64,000 nt of DNA from Rhizobiales bacterium 62-17 (GCA_001898965.1 MKVW01000009.1:1086964-1150963), one strand, 5' to 3'; shown: positions 17,297 through 27,363, numbered from the stretch's first letter. A program made the numbers and translations. Notes: a model not told the origin generated them from the sequence alone.

Positions 17297-18831
17297 TGGC
17301 CGAGGCGATCGAACCGGTTGTCTGGCATGTTGATCTGGCCGGCGAGAGCGAAACCGCCGCGCTGGCGAGCGATATCGCCGAACTCGTTGGGGCCAATGAT
17401 GTCGTCACCTTGTCTGGCGATCTTGGCGCCGGCAAAAGCACGTTCGCGCGCTCGCTGGTGCGCCAGCTCATCGAGGATGAGCGCGCCGAAGTGCCGAGCC
17501 CGACCTTCACCTTGATGCAGATCTATGATGGGCCGAAATTTCCCATCGTCCATGCCGATCTCTATCGCATCAAATCGCCCGACGAGCTGGTCGAGCTGGG
17601 TTGGGAGGAAGCGGCCGACAACGCTTTGGTCCTGGTCGAATGGCCGGATCGCGCCGGAACGGCTCTTACCCCCGATCGGCTTGATGTCGCTTTCTATATC
17701 GACGCGTCGCGACCGCTCGATTTCCGCCGTGCCATCGTCACCGGCCACGGCGCCTGGGCCGAGAAGTTGCAGCGTGCCAATGCCATTCGCAATCTCTTGC
17801 AGGTGGCCGACTGGGCCGATGCCAGACGCACCTTCATGCAGGGCGACGCCTCGACGCGTGCTTATGAACGGCTGATCAAGCCCGATGGCAGCCGCGCCGT
17901 TTTGATGATCTCGCCGCCGCGTCCCGATGGGCCGCCGGTGCGCTACGGCAAATCCTACAGCGCCATCGCCCGGCTGGCCGAGGATATCGTTCCCTTCATC
18001 GCCATGGCCAAGGCGATCACCGAACAAGGCCTGTCGGCGCCGCGCATCTATGCCAGCGATATCGAGAACGGTCTCGCCATCATCGAGGATCTCGGCACCG
18101 AGCCGATGATCGGTGTCGATGGTCCCGATCCGGAGCGCTATGCCGAGGCGGTGCGCGCCCTCGCCCACCTGCATCACAGCGACCCGCCGCGCGAAGTCGC
18201 CGCCGACGACAGCCATCTGCATCGCATCCCGCCTTACGATCTCGATGCCATGTTGATCGAGGTGGAACTGCTGACCGAATGGTATGCCTCGCATGTCGCC
18301 AAGGTGAATCTCGCCTCCGGCGCCAAGGCGATGTTCGTCAATTTGTGGAAGGGAACCCTTCGCGAAATTGTCACATCGCCGACCACCTGGGTCCTGCGCG
18401 ACTATCATTCGCCCAATCTGCTGTGGCTTGACGGGCGGGCCGGCATCGAGCGGGTCGGGATCATCGATTTTCAGGACTGTGTCATCGGTCCCGCCGCTTA
18501 TGATGTCGCATCATTGTTACAAGACGCGCGCATCACGGTGCCCGACGAGCTGGAACTGAAACTGCTTGGCCAATATGCGCGCGCCCGCAAGGAGGCCGAT
18601 CCTGCCGTCGATATGACCGCGTTCGTGCGTGCCTATGCCATCATGGGGGCGCAGCGGGCCACGAAGATTCTGGGCATTTTCGCGCGTCTCGATAAGCGCG
18701 ACGGAAAATCGCAATATCTTGCCCATATTCCGCGCATCGAACATTATCTATCCAAAGGCCTGAAGCACCCGGCCCTTGCCGACCTGAAAAGCTGGTATAA
18801 AACTCACCTGCCGCATATCGTCGGCGATTAG
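17296..18831 (+). CDS. Fusion protein: TsaE (tRNA t6A ATPase) and AmgK-like sugar kinase
   Basis: A 511-residue two-domain protein. Residues 1-160 are TsaE, the ATPase that supports TsaB/TsaD in making the t6A base of ANN-decoding tRNAs: P-loop GDLGAGKST at 41-49 and EVPSPTFTLMQIY after it. Residues 175-511 are an aminoglycoside-phosphotransferase-fold kinase with the catalytic segment LRDYHSPNLL (about 367-376) and metal-binding IDFQDC, resembling AmgK, the anomeric MurNAc/GlcNAc kinase of cell-wall recycling. The next gene is a MurU-type uridylyltransferase, AmgK's usual partner. ATG overlaps the divL stop by one base. Such fusions are known in Alphaproteobacteria; sugar specificity is inferred from context. 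Confidence 0.88.
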   Translation: MAEAIEPVVWHVDLAGESETAALASDIAELVGANDVVTLSGDLGAGKSTFARSLVRQLIEDERAEVPSPTFTLMQIYDGPKFPIVHADLYRIKSPDELVELGWEEAADNALVLVEWPDRAGTALTPDRLDVAFYIDASRPLDFRRAIVTGHGAWAEKLQRANAIRNLLQVADWADARRTFMQGDASTRAYERLIKPDGSRAVLMISPPRPDGPPVRYGKSYSAIARLAEDIVPFIAMAKAITEQGLSAPRIYASDIENGLAIIEDLGTEPMIGVDGPDPERYAEAVRALAHLHHSDPPREVAADDSHLHRIPPYDLDAMLIEVELLTEWYASHVAKVNLASGAKAMFVNLWKGTLREIVTSPTTWVLRDYHSPNLLWLDGRAGIERVGIIDFQDCVIGPAAYDVASLLQDARITVPDELELKLLGQYARARKEADPAVDMTAFVRAYAIMGAQRATKILGIFARLDKRDGKSQYLAHIPRIEHYLSKGLKHPALADLKSWYKTHLPHIVGD

Positions 18832-18858
18832 TTTCGATCCAGCTTTCTTGGTTTCTTG

Positions 18859-19587
18859 ATGCCCTCACCACAGATGCCGCATACCGCCATGGTGTTCGCC
18901 GCCGGTCTTGGCACGCGTATGCGCCCGATCACCGATAAACTGCCCAAGCCTCTGGTGGAGGTGAGCGGCAAGCCGCTCATTGATCACATGCTCGATCGCT
19001 TCGCCGAAGCCGGCGTCGAGAAGGCCGTGGTCAACGTGCACTACATGGCCGACGACATCGAACGCCATCTGAAAGAGCGCACGAAGCCGCAGATCGTCAT
19101 TTCCGACGAACGCACCAAACTGCTCGATCAGGGTGGCGGCATCGTCAAGGCTTTGCCGGAACTGGGCAAAGAACCGTTCTTCATCGCCAACACTGATTCG
19201 CTGTGGATCGAGGGCGCCAAATCCAATCTCGACAAACTCGCGGAACATTGGGATCCGCAGAAGATGGATGTGTTGCTGCTGGTGGCGGCGACGGCCTCCA
19301 GCATCGGTGTCGATTGGCCAGGCGATTTTCACATGCTGCCCGACGGCCGTCTCGTGCGACGCGACGAGCGCGAAGTCTCCGCCTTCATCTATGCCGGCCT
19401 TGGCATCCTCAAGCCGGAACTCTTCGTCGGCGAGACGCGCGACGTGTTCCGCCTGGCACCGATCTTCTTCGCCGCCGCTGAAGCCGGGCGCCTCTATGGG
19501 GCGCGGCTGGAAGGCACGTGGCTGCATGTCGGCACACCGCAGGCGATCAACGACGCCGAACAGGCGATCGCGAGGTCGGCATTGTGA
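18859..19587 (+). CDS. murU: Nucleotidyltransferase, MurU-type (MurNAc-1-phosphate uridylyltransferase)
   Basis: A 242-residue sugar-phosphate nucleotidyltransferase with the N-terminal NTP-binding motif AAGLGTRMRPIT (residues 14-25), KPLVEVSGKPLIDHML and the metal-site segment IANTDSLW. The short length, ending soon after WLHVGTPQAINDAEQAI, matches MurU, which turns MurNAc-1-phosphate into UDP-MurNAc and so bypasses MurA (the fosfomycin target). It follows the AmgK-like kinase, which supports this role. The start could be ATG 18859 or ATG 18874; no clear ribosome site decides. The stop TGA overlaps the GTG start of addB. Confidence 0.85.
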   Translation: MPSPQMPHTAMVFAAGLGTRMRPITDKLPKPLVEVSGKPLIDHMLDRFAEAGVEKAVVNVHYMADDIERHLKERTKPQIVISDERTKLLDQGGGIVKALPELGKEPFFIANTDSLWIEGAKSNLDKLAEHWDPQKMDVLLLVAATASSIGVDWPGDFHMLPDGRLVRRDEREVSAFIYAGLGILKPELFVGETRDVFRLAPIFFAAAEAGRLYGARLEGTWLHVGTPQAINDAEQAIARSAL

Positions 19588-22500
19588 GTGAGCGAGCCGC
19601 CTCGCATCGCAGACGGCTTTTCACCATCCCGGCCAGCGCGCCCTTCCTCGCCACATTCGCGCGCGCTCTGCTCGACGGCACCATCATTCCAGGGTTTCCC
19701 GATCGGGGCGATCCGCTGGCGCTGAGCAGCGCGACGATCTATGTGCCGACCCGCCGTGCCGCCCGCGCCCTGACGGCGGAGCTGACGCGGCTCGTGACGG
19801 AGCCGGCGATCTTTCTGCCGCGCATCCTGCCGCTCGGCGCGCTCGATGATTTCGAAACGGGCCAGATTTTTACCGCCGAAAGCGAGGCCTACGATCCCGA
19901 TCTGCCCGAGGCGATCGGCGAGCTGGATCGCCGTCTGGCGCTGACGCGGCTGATCGAAGCGTGGAGCGCGCGCATCACCCATGCCATCGTCACCATGGGT
20001 GACGGAGGCGAACCGCAGATGGATGGCGATGAGCCTTTCGTGGTCGCCGCGACACCGAGCCATGCCTTCGCGCTCGCTTGCGAACTCGCCGGTGTGATCG
20101 ATGAATTCCGCATTCAGGGTATCGCGCTCGACGATCTGCAAAAACTCGTTCCTGATGATTTCGATCGTTATTGGAAGATCACGCTCGACTTCCTCAAGAT
20201 TGCTTTCGAATATTGGCCGGCCTATCTCGACGAGCAGGGCCTGCTCGATCGTGTCGAGCGGCAAGGGCGCTTGATCGAGCGGCGCGTGGGCGAACTGAAG
20301 CGGGCGGGCTCTCCCGGCCCGCAGATCGTTCTGGGTTCGACCGGCACCAACAAGGCAACAGCCGATTTGATCGATGCGATCGCGCAACTCGCCAATGGCG
20401 CGGTCATCCTGCCGGGCCTCGATCTGACCATGGATGAGAAAGCCTGGAGCGAAGTCGGCGAGGGCGTGGCCGAGGGACATCCGCAGACAGCGCTGAAACA
20501 TCTGCTGGGGCGGCTTGAAGCTTCCCGCGAAGACGTTGCCATTCTAGCCGGCGAGAGCGCTTCGCCCGCTTCGCGCGAAAAGTTTCTCGGCGAAGCACTC
20601 TTGCCGGCGCAGGTCACCGGCGCCTGGCAGGATTGGCGCGCCAAATTCGATGCGGCCGCTATCATGGCTATGTTGAACAACATATCCCTGATCGAGGCGG
20701 CCGACGATGGCGAGGAAGCCCGCGCCATCGCGGTCGGGCTGCGGCACGTTCTTGAAACACCGGGTCGTACCGCGGCCTTGATGACGCCCGATCGTACCAT
20801 CGCGCAGCGCGTGCGGGCGGAACTGGCGCGCTGGAATATTGAGGTTGACGATTCCGGCGGTGATCCGCTGTCGGCCATGCCGCAAGGTGTCCTGGCGCGG
20901 CTGCTGCTGATCGCAGCGCAAGCCAATCCGCTGCCAAGCGATTGGATTGCTTTGCTCAGCCATCCACATCTGCGGCTTGGATTCACCGCGCAGGACATGG
21001 CGCGGATCGCCCGTCACGCCGAGATCGCTTTGCTGCGCGGCCGCAGCTTCCATATCGACGAAATCGAAGCGGCGCTGAGTGTGGCGCATCATGCGGCGAT
21101 GGATCGCCATGCCCATCCGGCCTTGAAGGCCTTGACCGAGACCGACTGGCAGGACATCGAAACCGTGCTGCGTCGCCTGGCGCAGGCCGTGCGACCGCTG
21201 GCGCAGGTGCCCACGGGCGATCTCGCCGCCTGGGCCCAGGCGCATCGCCAGGCTTTTGAAGCGTTGCGCGCCGGCGATACGATTCTCTTTCCCGGCGACG
21301 ACGGCGAGACATTGCAAAACCTGTTCGAGACTATGCAGGTCTCGACCGCCGCCGGGCTGGCGTTCACCTATACGGACTATGCCGGCGTGTTCGAGCGACT
21401 GGCGCAGGAGGCGATCGTGCGTGGGCCGCGCCGCGCCCATCCGCGTCTCAAAATTCTCGGTCTGCTCGAAGCGCGTTTGATCCCGGCCGACACGGTTTTC
21501 GTCGCCGGTCTCGACGAAGGCGTATGGCCACCGCAAGCGCGCACCGATGCCTTCCTCAATCGGCCAATGCGCAAGGCGCTGGGCTTGAATTCGCCGGAAC
21601 GGCGCATCGGCCAGACGGCGCATGACTTTGTGATGGCGCTCGGTGCCGAGGAGGTCTGGCTATCGCGCGCCGCCAAGCGGGGCGGGTCGCCAACCATTGC
21701 GTCGCGCTTTCTGCAGCGCATGGAAGCGCTCGCGGGGCCGGAAGCTTGGGAGGCCTGTCGCGGTCGCGGCGAGGAGCTGTTGCATTATGCGCAGGCGCTC
21801 GATCGCGCGCCCGACAAATCGCAGCCGGTGCGCCAGCCTGAGCCAAAACCCCCAATCGAGCTTCGCCCGACATCGCTCAGCGTCACCCGCATCGAAACCC
21901 TGCGTCGCGATCCTTATTCCATCTATGCCGAGCGCATTTTGAAAGTGCAGCCGCTCGATGAAGCCGGCGAGGAGGATGGCGCACGGCTCACCGGCACGTT
22001 GACCCACAATGTGCTGGCGCGCTTCCAGCAGGCCAATCCCGATCCGGTGCTGCCGCCCGATGCCGAGGCGCGGCTGATGGCCATTGCGCAAGCCGAATTC
22101 GCGCCTCTGCTGAACGATGCCAATTTCGTCGCCTTCACATGGCCGCGCATCGAGGCGCAATTGCGCGCCTTTCTCGCCTGGGATCTCGACGAGCGGGCCG
22201 AGGTGACGCGCCTTCTGATCGAGGAACGCGGCCGGCTCGCCATGCCGCTTGCCGATGGCTCGCTCTTCACTTTGACAGCCGAAGCCGATCGCATCGAACG
22301 ACGCGGTACGAGTTTTCGCATCATCGATTTCAAGACTGGCTCCCTGCCTACGCATAAGCTAATCGAAGCAGGTTTTTCCGTGCAAGTGACACTGGAGGCA
22401 GCGATGTTGGAACGGGGGGGCTTCTCAGAAGCCCCTGTCGGTTCAACCGTGAGCGGCGCTGCCTACATCAAATTTCGCGGTCTCAATGCTAAACCTGACA

Positions 22501-22715
22501 GGCCCGTGGAGGTTGGCACCGGATCAAAAACCTTGGCCGAGCTTATCGTTGAGCATCACGTCAATTTGTTAGCGATGATGAATGATTTCCGCCGACACGA
22601 AACCGGTTATCGGTCGCGACCTTATCCGCAGTATCGGCTACGCTTCAACGCTTTTGATCACTTGGCGCGGGTGCGAGAATGGTCGTTTGGGAGCGCTGAG
22701 GAGATTAATCCATGA
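19584..22715 (+). CDS. addB: Double-strand break repair protein AddB
   Basis: A 1043-residue subunit of the AddAB helicase-nuclease that resects double-strand breaks and loads RecA. The start is GTG 19584 (VSERAASHRRR), overlapping the murU stop. An inactivated UvrD-like helicase core carries TIYVPTRRAARAL early and FVAGLDEGVWPPQAR later; the C-terminal RecB-type nuclease motif is visible as FRIIDFKTGSL. Length and partner gene fit alphaproteobacterial AddB. From about 22335 to the end, codon use shifts: by hand count about 55 of 130 codons end in A or T, with rare CTA, TTA, CGA, AGG and TCA. addA overlaps by four bases (ATGA). Confidence 0.95.
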   Translation: MSERAASHRRRLFTIPASAPFLATFARALLDGTIIPGFPDRGDPLALSSATIYVPTRRAARALTAELTRLVTEPAIFLPRILPLGALDDFETGQIFTAESEAYDPDLPEAIGELDRRLALTRLIEAWSARITHAIVTMGDGGEPQMDGDEPFVVAATPSHAFALACELAGVIDEFRIQGIALDDLQKLVPDDFDRYWKITLDFLKIAFEYWPAYLDEQGLLDRVERQGRLIERRVGELKRAGSPGPQIVLGSTGTNKATADLIDAIAQLANGAVILPGLDLTMDEKAWSEVGEGVAEGHPQTALKHLLGRLEASREDVAILAGESASPASREKFLGEALLPAQVTGAWQDWRAKFDAAAIMAMLNNISLIEAADDGEEARAIAVGLRHVLETPGRTAALMTPDRTIAQRVRAELARWNIEVDDSGGDPLSAMPQGVLARLLLIAAQANPLPSDWIALLSHPHLRLGFTAQDMARIARHAEIALLRGRSFHIDEIEAALSVAHHAAMDRHAHPALKALTETDWQDIETVLRRLAQAVRPLAQVPTGDLAAWAQAHRQAFEALRAGDTILFPGDDGETLQNLFETMQVSTAAGLAFTYTDYAGVFERLAQEAIVRGPRRAHPRLKILGLLEARLIPADTVFVAGLDEGVWPPQARTDAFLNRPMRKALGLNSPERRIGQTAHDFVMALGAEEVWLSRAAKRGGSPTIASRFLQRMEALAGPEAWEACRGRGEELLHYAQALDRAPDKSQPVRQPEPKPPIELRPTSLSVTRIETLRRDPYSIYAERILKVQPLDEAGEEDGARLTGTLTHNVLARFQQANPDPVLPPDAEARLMAIAQAEFAPLLNDANFVAFTWPRIEAQLRAFLAWDLDERAEVTRLLIEERGRLAMPLADGSLFTLTAEADRIERRGTSFRIIDFKTGSLPTHKLIEAGFSVQVTLEAAMLERGGFSEAPVGSTVSGAAYIKFRGLNAKPDRPVEVGTGSKTLAELIVEHHVNLLAMMNDFRRHETGYRSRPYPQYRLRFNAFDHLARVREWSFGSAEEINP

Positions 22716-25700
22716 GCGGCGCGCGCGCTTCGAGCCGTTCCTCGGCGAGCCAGGCGGCGGCGTCCGATCCGTCGGTCTCCGTCTGGGTGTCGGCCAATGC
22801 CGGCTCGGGTAAGACCCATGTTCTCGCCCATCGCGTCATTCGGCTTCTGTTGAACGGCGTCGAGCCGGGCAAAATTCTCTGTCTCACCTTCACTAAGGCC
22901 GCCGCCGCCAACATGTCGCGGCGCGTCTTCGACATTCTATCGGCCTGGACATCCTTCGATGACGCGACCTTGCGTCAGGCCTTGCAGGACATGACCGGCC
23001 GTGGTGGCCACGATCTGGAATTCGCGCGCACGCTGTTCGCCCGCACCATCGAGACGCCGGGTGGCCTCAAGGTGCAGACCATTCACGCCTTCTGCGAACG
23101 CCTGCTGCATATGTTCCCCTTCGAGGCGAATATCGCGGCCGGCTTTTCGGTGATCGAAGCCGACGCGCAGGAAGAGCTGTTGCAGCGTGCTCGCGAGGAT
23201 GTGCTGGCCCTGGCGATCGATGTGCCCGACAGCGTCACGGGGCGGGCACTGCAACTCATCTCCGGCCTGACCACCGAAGCAAAATTCGATCAACTGCTGA
23301 AGGGCGGTCTCGCCAAACATGCGGAAATCGAAGCCGTCCTCGGCCGCCTGCAAGGCGGCTATCGAGCGCGGCTCGCGCAGGAATTGGGACTGCGTCCTGA
23401 CGAGACGATCACCGCGCTCGAAGCCGAGATGATCGACGGCGGCCCAGGCTTCGATCGCTGGTCGGAGGCGGCGGCGCTTCTGGAAACCTCCGGCAAGATG
23501 GACGTCGCTCAGGCGCATCGCATCCGTGCCTTCGTTGCCGCACCCTCAGTCGCGACCCTGCGCGGCATCGTGCTCGGCCATGATGGCGGTGCGCGCAAAG
23601 CCTTCGCCACCAAGGGCGCGCAAGCCCGCCTCGATCCGGTTATCGTTGAGGAACTCGATCGCCTGCCGCCTTTGCTGGAAAAGTATAAGGCGGCGCGGTG
23701 CGTCGAGCGCTCGCAAGCGCTGCTGGAACTGCTCAACGCCATTCTGTTGCGCTATCGCAACCTCAAGACGGCGCAAGGCAAGCTCGATTTCGCCGATCTG
23801 ATCGAACGCACCACGATGCTGCTCGATCGCTCCAGCGCCGCCTGGGTGCTTTATAAGCTCGACAACGGCATCGATCACGTCTTGGTCGACGAGGCGCAGG
23901 ATACGTCGCCCAAGCAGTGGCACATTCTCCAGCGCCTCACGGAAGAGTTTTTTGCCGGTTCGGGCAGCGGCGCACCGCGCCTGCGCACGCTCTTTGCCGT
24001 CGGCGACGAAAAGCAGTCGATCTTTTCGTTTCAGGGCGCGCGGCCCGATCTCTTCGCCGGTATGCGTAGACATTTCGAGGACCGCGCCGGGCCCGGTGAA
24101 CTACGCACTGTGCCGCTCACTGTCTCCTATCGCTCGGCGAGCCTGGTGCTCGATCAGGTCGATCGCACGTTTCAGTCTGGCGAGACTTGGCGGAGCGTTG
24201 TCTCCAGCGGCGATGACTGGCTGCGCCATGGTGCTCATAAGACGCAATTGCCGGGCCTGGTCGAAATCTGGGATGTCATCGAGCCGGTGGAAGTCGAAGC
24301 GCCGACCTCCTGGCTGTTGCCGGTCGATGCGGTGCGCGAGGACGCGCCGGAAGTGCGGCTGGCGCAGCGCATCGCGAGCCTGATCCGCGATTGGATCAGG
24401 CCGGGCAGTGGCGAATTCGTTCACGATGCCAGTGGCGCGCCACGCCAGGTCCATGCCGGCGACGTCATCATTCTCGTGCGTCGCCGCAACAATTTCTTCG
24501 ATGCGATGATACGCGCCTTGAAAGCCGTCGGCGTGCCGGTCGCCGGTGCCGACGTGTTGAAACTCACCGATCATATCGCCGTCATGGATCTGATGGCGGT
24601 CGGCCGTTTCGCGCTGCTGCCGCAGGATGATCTGTCGCTCGCCTGCGTGCTGACATCGCCGCTCGGCGGCCTTGATGACGACGACCTGCTGCAGTTCGCG
24701 CCGCAGCGCACGGGCAATCTCTATGACGCCCTGCGCGCCTCACCCGATCCTAAACATCGTGAAGTGATGGCGCGCCTCGAACGCTGGATTATCAATGCCG
24801 CCGAAATGACGCCCTATGGCTTCTACGCCCATCTGCTCGGCGCCGACGGCGGCCGGCGCGATCTGCTGCGCCGGCTCGGCGGAGAAGCCAACGATGCCAT
24901 CGACGAATTCCTCAATCGCGCTCTGGCGCATGAGAAATCGCAGCCGCCCTCGCTGTCGGCCTTCCTGCACACATTCGCGGCGACGGAAGCCACGGTGAAG
25001 CGCGATCTGGAAGCGGCGGGCGAAGTGGTGCGCGTCATGACCGTGCACGCCGCCAAGGGTCTCGAAGGCAAGATCGTCTTTCTGCCCGATACGACCGGCG
25101 CGCCAGGCTCCCATTTCGATCCCGACATCGTCTTCATCGAAGGCGGGGATGGCCTTCCTCTGCCGGTCTGGCGCCGCAACCGGGACGAGGATCCGCCCGC
25201 CGTCGAAGTGGCGAAGGGGCTGTCGCGGCAGGAGCAGCAGAACGAATATCTGCGCCTGCTCTATGTGGCGATGACGCGGGCCGAGGAACGGCTCTACATC
25301 TGCGGCTATCGCGGGATGCAGAAGCTGAGCGAGGATTGCTGGTATCAGATCGCCCGCTCCGCCCTGGAAGAAGGCATGAGTTCTGTGCCGGCGCCTTGGA
25401 ATGGCGAGGAGCAGGTTTTGCGGGCTGGCGGCACCGCCATGGGTGGCCGCCCGGCGCAGGCGAACACGGTGCGCGAGCGGACGGAACCGGTCTGGCTGCG
25501 CCAGGCCGCGCCGCAGGAGCGGGCGCCGCTGCCGCCGATCAGTCCCTCGCGGGCGCTGGCCGCCGCCGACCAGCTCGAGCCCCTGGTGCGCGACGAGAGC
25601 GGTTCGATCGCCTTGGTCGTCGGCACGCTGATGCATGGGTTGCTGCAATATCTGCCCGATCTCGCCCCGTCTCTGCGGGCAGCGGCCGCCCGGCGGTTCC

Positions 25701-26125
25701 TGGCGGCCAAGGGGCGGGCATTGCCACAGGCAGAGCAGGACCACCTTATTGGTCAAGCTTTAGCTCTTCTGAATAATCCGGCGCTGGAAGCCCTGTTCGG
25801 GCCGCAATCCCGCGCCGAGGTCGCCATCGCCGGCAAGGTGTCCCGCCGCTCGGGCGCCTTGGTCGATATCGCCGGGCGGATCGACAGGCTGGCGGTGCGC
25901 GAGCAGGACGTCTTGATCGCCGATTTCAAGACCGGTGCGCCGCGCCTGCTGGCCGACCTGCCGGCCGCCTATGTCACGCAAATGGCGCTCTATACCGCCG
26001 CCATCGCCCCGCTTTATCCCGGCAAGGCCATCCGCCCGTTCATCGTCTGGACGGCCAATGCCCAGGCGGTCGAAATCCCGCCGGAACGGCTCATTTCGGC
26101 CCTGGAAGGGGCGATTATCCGGTAA
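22712..26125 (+). CDS. addA: Double-strand break repair helicase-nuclease AddA
   Basis: An 1137-residue UvrD/Rep-family helicase with a C-terminal nuclease domain. Motifs in order: Walker A NAGSGKTHVLAHR (about 29-41), LTFTKAAAANM (Ia), Walker B with DHVLVDEAQDTSPKQW, VGDEKQSIFSFQGA, VMTVHAAKGLEGKIV (motif V), and LRLLYVAMTRAEERLYI (motif VI). The nuclease site is DVLIADFKTGAP near residue 1070. AddA supplies the ATP-driven motor and one strand-cutting nuclease, with AddB supplying the other. ATGA overlap with addB shows translational coupling. Confidence 0.96.
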   Translation: MSGARASSRSSASQAAASDPSVSVWVSANAGSGKTHVLAHRVIRLLLNGVEPGKILCLTFTKAAAANMSRRVFDILSAWTSFDDATLRQALQDMTGRGGHDLEFARTLFARTIETPGGLKVQTIHAFCERLLHMFPFEANIAAGFSVIEADAQEELLQRAREDVLALAIDVPDSVTGRALQLISGLTTEAKFDQLLKGGLAKHAEIEAVLGRLQGGYRARLAQELGLRPDETITALEAEMIDGGPGFDRWSEAAALLETSGKMDVAQAHRIRAFVAAPSVATLRGIVLGHDGGARKAFATKGAQARLDPVIVEELDRLPPLLEKYKAARCVERSQALLELLNAILLRYRNLKTAQGKLDFADLIERTTMLLDRSSAAWVLYKLDNGIDHVLVDEAQDTSPKQWHILQRLTEEFFAGSGSGAPRLRTLFAVGDEKQSIFSFQGARPDLFAGMRRHFEDRAGPGELRTVPLTVSYRSASLVLDQVDRTFQSGETWRSVVSSGDDWLRHGAHKTQLPGLVEIWDVIEPVEVEAPTSWLLPVDAVREDAPEVRLAQRIASLIRDWIRPGSGEFVHDASGAPRQVHAGDVIILVRRRNNFFDAMIRALKAVGVPVAGADVLKLTDHIAVMDLMAVGRFALLPQDDLSLACVLTSPLGGLDDDDLLQFAPQRTGNLYDALRASPDPKHREVMARLERWIINAAEMTPYGFYAHLLGADGGRRDLLRRLGGEANDAIDEFLNRALAHEKSQPPSLSAFLHTFAATEATVKRDLEAAGEVVRVMTVHAAKGLEGKIVFLPDTTGAPGSHFDPDIVFIEGGDGLPLPVWRRNRDEDPPAVEVAKGLSRQEQQNEYLRLLYVAMTRAEERLYICGYRGMQKLSEDCWYQIARSALEEGMSSVPAPWNGEEQVLRAGGTAMGGRPAQANTVRERTEPVWLRQAAPQERAPLPPISPSRALAAADQLEPLVRDESGSIALVVGTLMHGLLQYLPDLAPSLRAAAARRFLAAKGRALPQAEQDHLIGQALALLNNPALEALFGPQSRAEVAIAGKVSRRSGALVDIAGRIDRLAVREQDVLIADFKTGAPRLLADLPAAYVTQMALYTAAIAPLYPGKAIRPFIVWTANAQAVEIPPERLISALEGAIIR

Positions 26126-26150
26126 GCGCAATCGTGATCGGCCCTAGTCC

Positions 26151-26179
26151 TTGACCGGACCCGGCCCGGTTCATACTTT
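26151..26179 (+). promoter_or_regulatory. Possible promoter of trxA
   Basis: TTGACC at 26151-26156 and TACTTT at 26174-26179 are 17 bases apart, about 75 bases before the trxA start and just after the addA stop. The -35 matches well (5 of 6), the -10 poorly. It would let trxA be expressed apart from addBA. Confidence 0.4.
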
Positions 26180-26252
26180 CCACGACGAATACGGGATTCG
26201 GTCCCGGCTAAGTGCGCTGGCCAAGGACGCCAGCCAAGTTGAGGATTTTCAG

Positions 26253-26576
26253 ATGGCTACCGCGAAAGTCACCGATGCCACGTTTGAAAGCGATGTTTTG
26301 AAGTCGAGCGAACCGGTCGTTGTCGATTTCTGGGCCGAATGGTGCGGCCCCTGTAAGATGATCGGCCCATCGCTCGAAGAGATTTCCGGCGAGATGGCCG
26401 GCAAGGTCAAGATCGTCAAGATGAACGTCGACGAGAACCCGGGCGTCCCGGGCAAGATGGGCATCCGCTCGATCCCGACCCTGATGCTGTTCAAGGACGG
26501 CAAGCTCGCCTCGCAGAAGGTCGGCGCTTCGCCGAAGGGCGCGCTCGTCAAGTGGATCGAAGACGCCATCGCGTAA
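26253..26576 (+). CDS. trxA: Thioredoxin
   Basis: A 107-residue cytoplasmic dithiol reductase. The active site WCGPC has cysteines at 31 and 34, and the cis-proline loop RSIPTLMLF is present; length is typical of TrxA. Start ATG 26253 is chosen over an upstream in-frame start at 26151 because thioredoxins start here ([11 protein letters not shown]) and TGAGGA lies about 9 bases before it. It follows addA, has its own possible promoter, and ends in a strong intrinsic terminator. Confidence 0.97.
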   Translation: MATAKVTDATFESDVLKSSEPVVVDFWAEWCGPCKMIGPSLEEISGEMAGKVKIVKMNVDENPGVPGKMGIRSIPTLMLFKDGKLASQKVGASPKGALVKWIEDAIA

Positions 26577-26618
26577 TTGAAAACGCCGGCTGGCGCCGGC
26601 GCGAAAAATCGGAATTCA

Positions 26619-26648
26619 AATGGCGCACCTTTGGGTGCGCCATTTTTG
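26619..26648 (+). terminator. Intrinsic terminator of trxA, between convergent genes
   Basis: AAATGGCGCACC at 26619-26630 pairs with GGTGCGCCATTT at 26635-26646 (12 bp, loop TTTG), followed by further T residues. It ends 2 bases before the stop of the convergent ppa gene. A smaller stem GCCGGC/GCCGGC lies just before it at 26586-26601. Confidence 0.88.
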
Positions 26649-26650
26649 TA

Positions 26651-27199
26651 TTAAGCGACGCGTTTGATCTTTTTCGAGCGGGCGCGCTCGATGCCGGCGG
26701 AGATGATCGCACGCGCTTCGGCGGCATCGCCCCAGCGCAGCACCTTCACCCATTTGCCCGGTTCCAGATCCTTGTAGTGCTGGAAGAAGTGCTCGATCTG
26801 CTGCAGCGTGATCTCGGGCAGATCGGTGTAGTTGGTGACATTCTCATAGCGGCGCGTCAGCTTGGTCGACGGCACGGCCAGAATCTTTTCATCGCCACCC
26901 GCTTCGTCTTCCATCAGGAGAACGCCGATGACGCGGCAGCTCATCACCGCGCCGGGTACGACGGCGCGCGAATTGGCGACGATCACGTCGCACGGATCGC
27001 CATCGTCCGACAGCGTGTGCGGAATGAAACCGTAATTCCCGGGATAGCGCATCGGCGTGTAGAGGAAGCGGTCGACGAACAGCGCGCCGGAGTCTTTGTC
27101 CATTTCATATTTGATCGGCTCGCCGCCAACAGGAACTTCGATGATCACGTTGACGTCGTTTGGCGCATTCTTACCGATGGAAATCGCTTCGAGATTCAT
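26651..27199 (-). CDS. ppa: Inorganic pyrophosphatase, family I
   Basis: A 182-residue soluble enzyme hydrolysing pyrophosphate to phosphate, which drives biosynthetic reactions forward. The family signature is visible: [35 protein letters not shown] and the metal-binding [10 protein letters not shown]. Start ATG 27199 (MNLEAISIG) has AGAGGG just upstream; an in-frame start at 27220 would add seven residues not typical of the family. The C-terminal tail is basic ([11 protein letters not shown]). About 165 bases of gene-free DNA separate it from folC. Confidence 0.97.
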   Translation of the reverse strand: MNLEAISIGKNAPNDVNVIIEVPVGGEPIKYEMDKDSGALFVDRFLYTPMRYPGNYGFIPHTLSDDGDPCDVIVANSRAVVPGAVMSCRVIGVLLMEDEAGGDEKILAVPSTKLTRRYENVTNYTDLPEITLQQIEHFFQHYKDLEPGKWVKVLRWGDAAEARAIISAGIERARSKKIKRVA

Positions 27200-27363
27200 A
27201 AAAGCCCTCTTGGAGACCAACAGTCATTGTCGGTGTTTTATGGCGCGGTATCGGCCTTGCCTTATGGCGTCGGCACTATGGAAGGGGGGAGGTTAACAAG
27301 CCTTGCGACGGTCGTGGGAACCCGGAGGCTTGGTAAAAGCGATCTGAAAATAATGGCTTTTGC

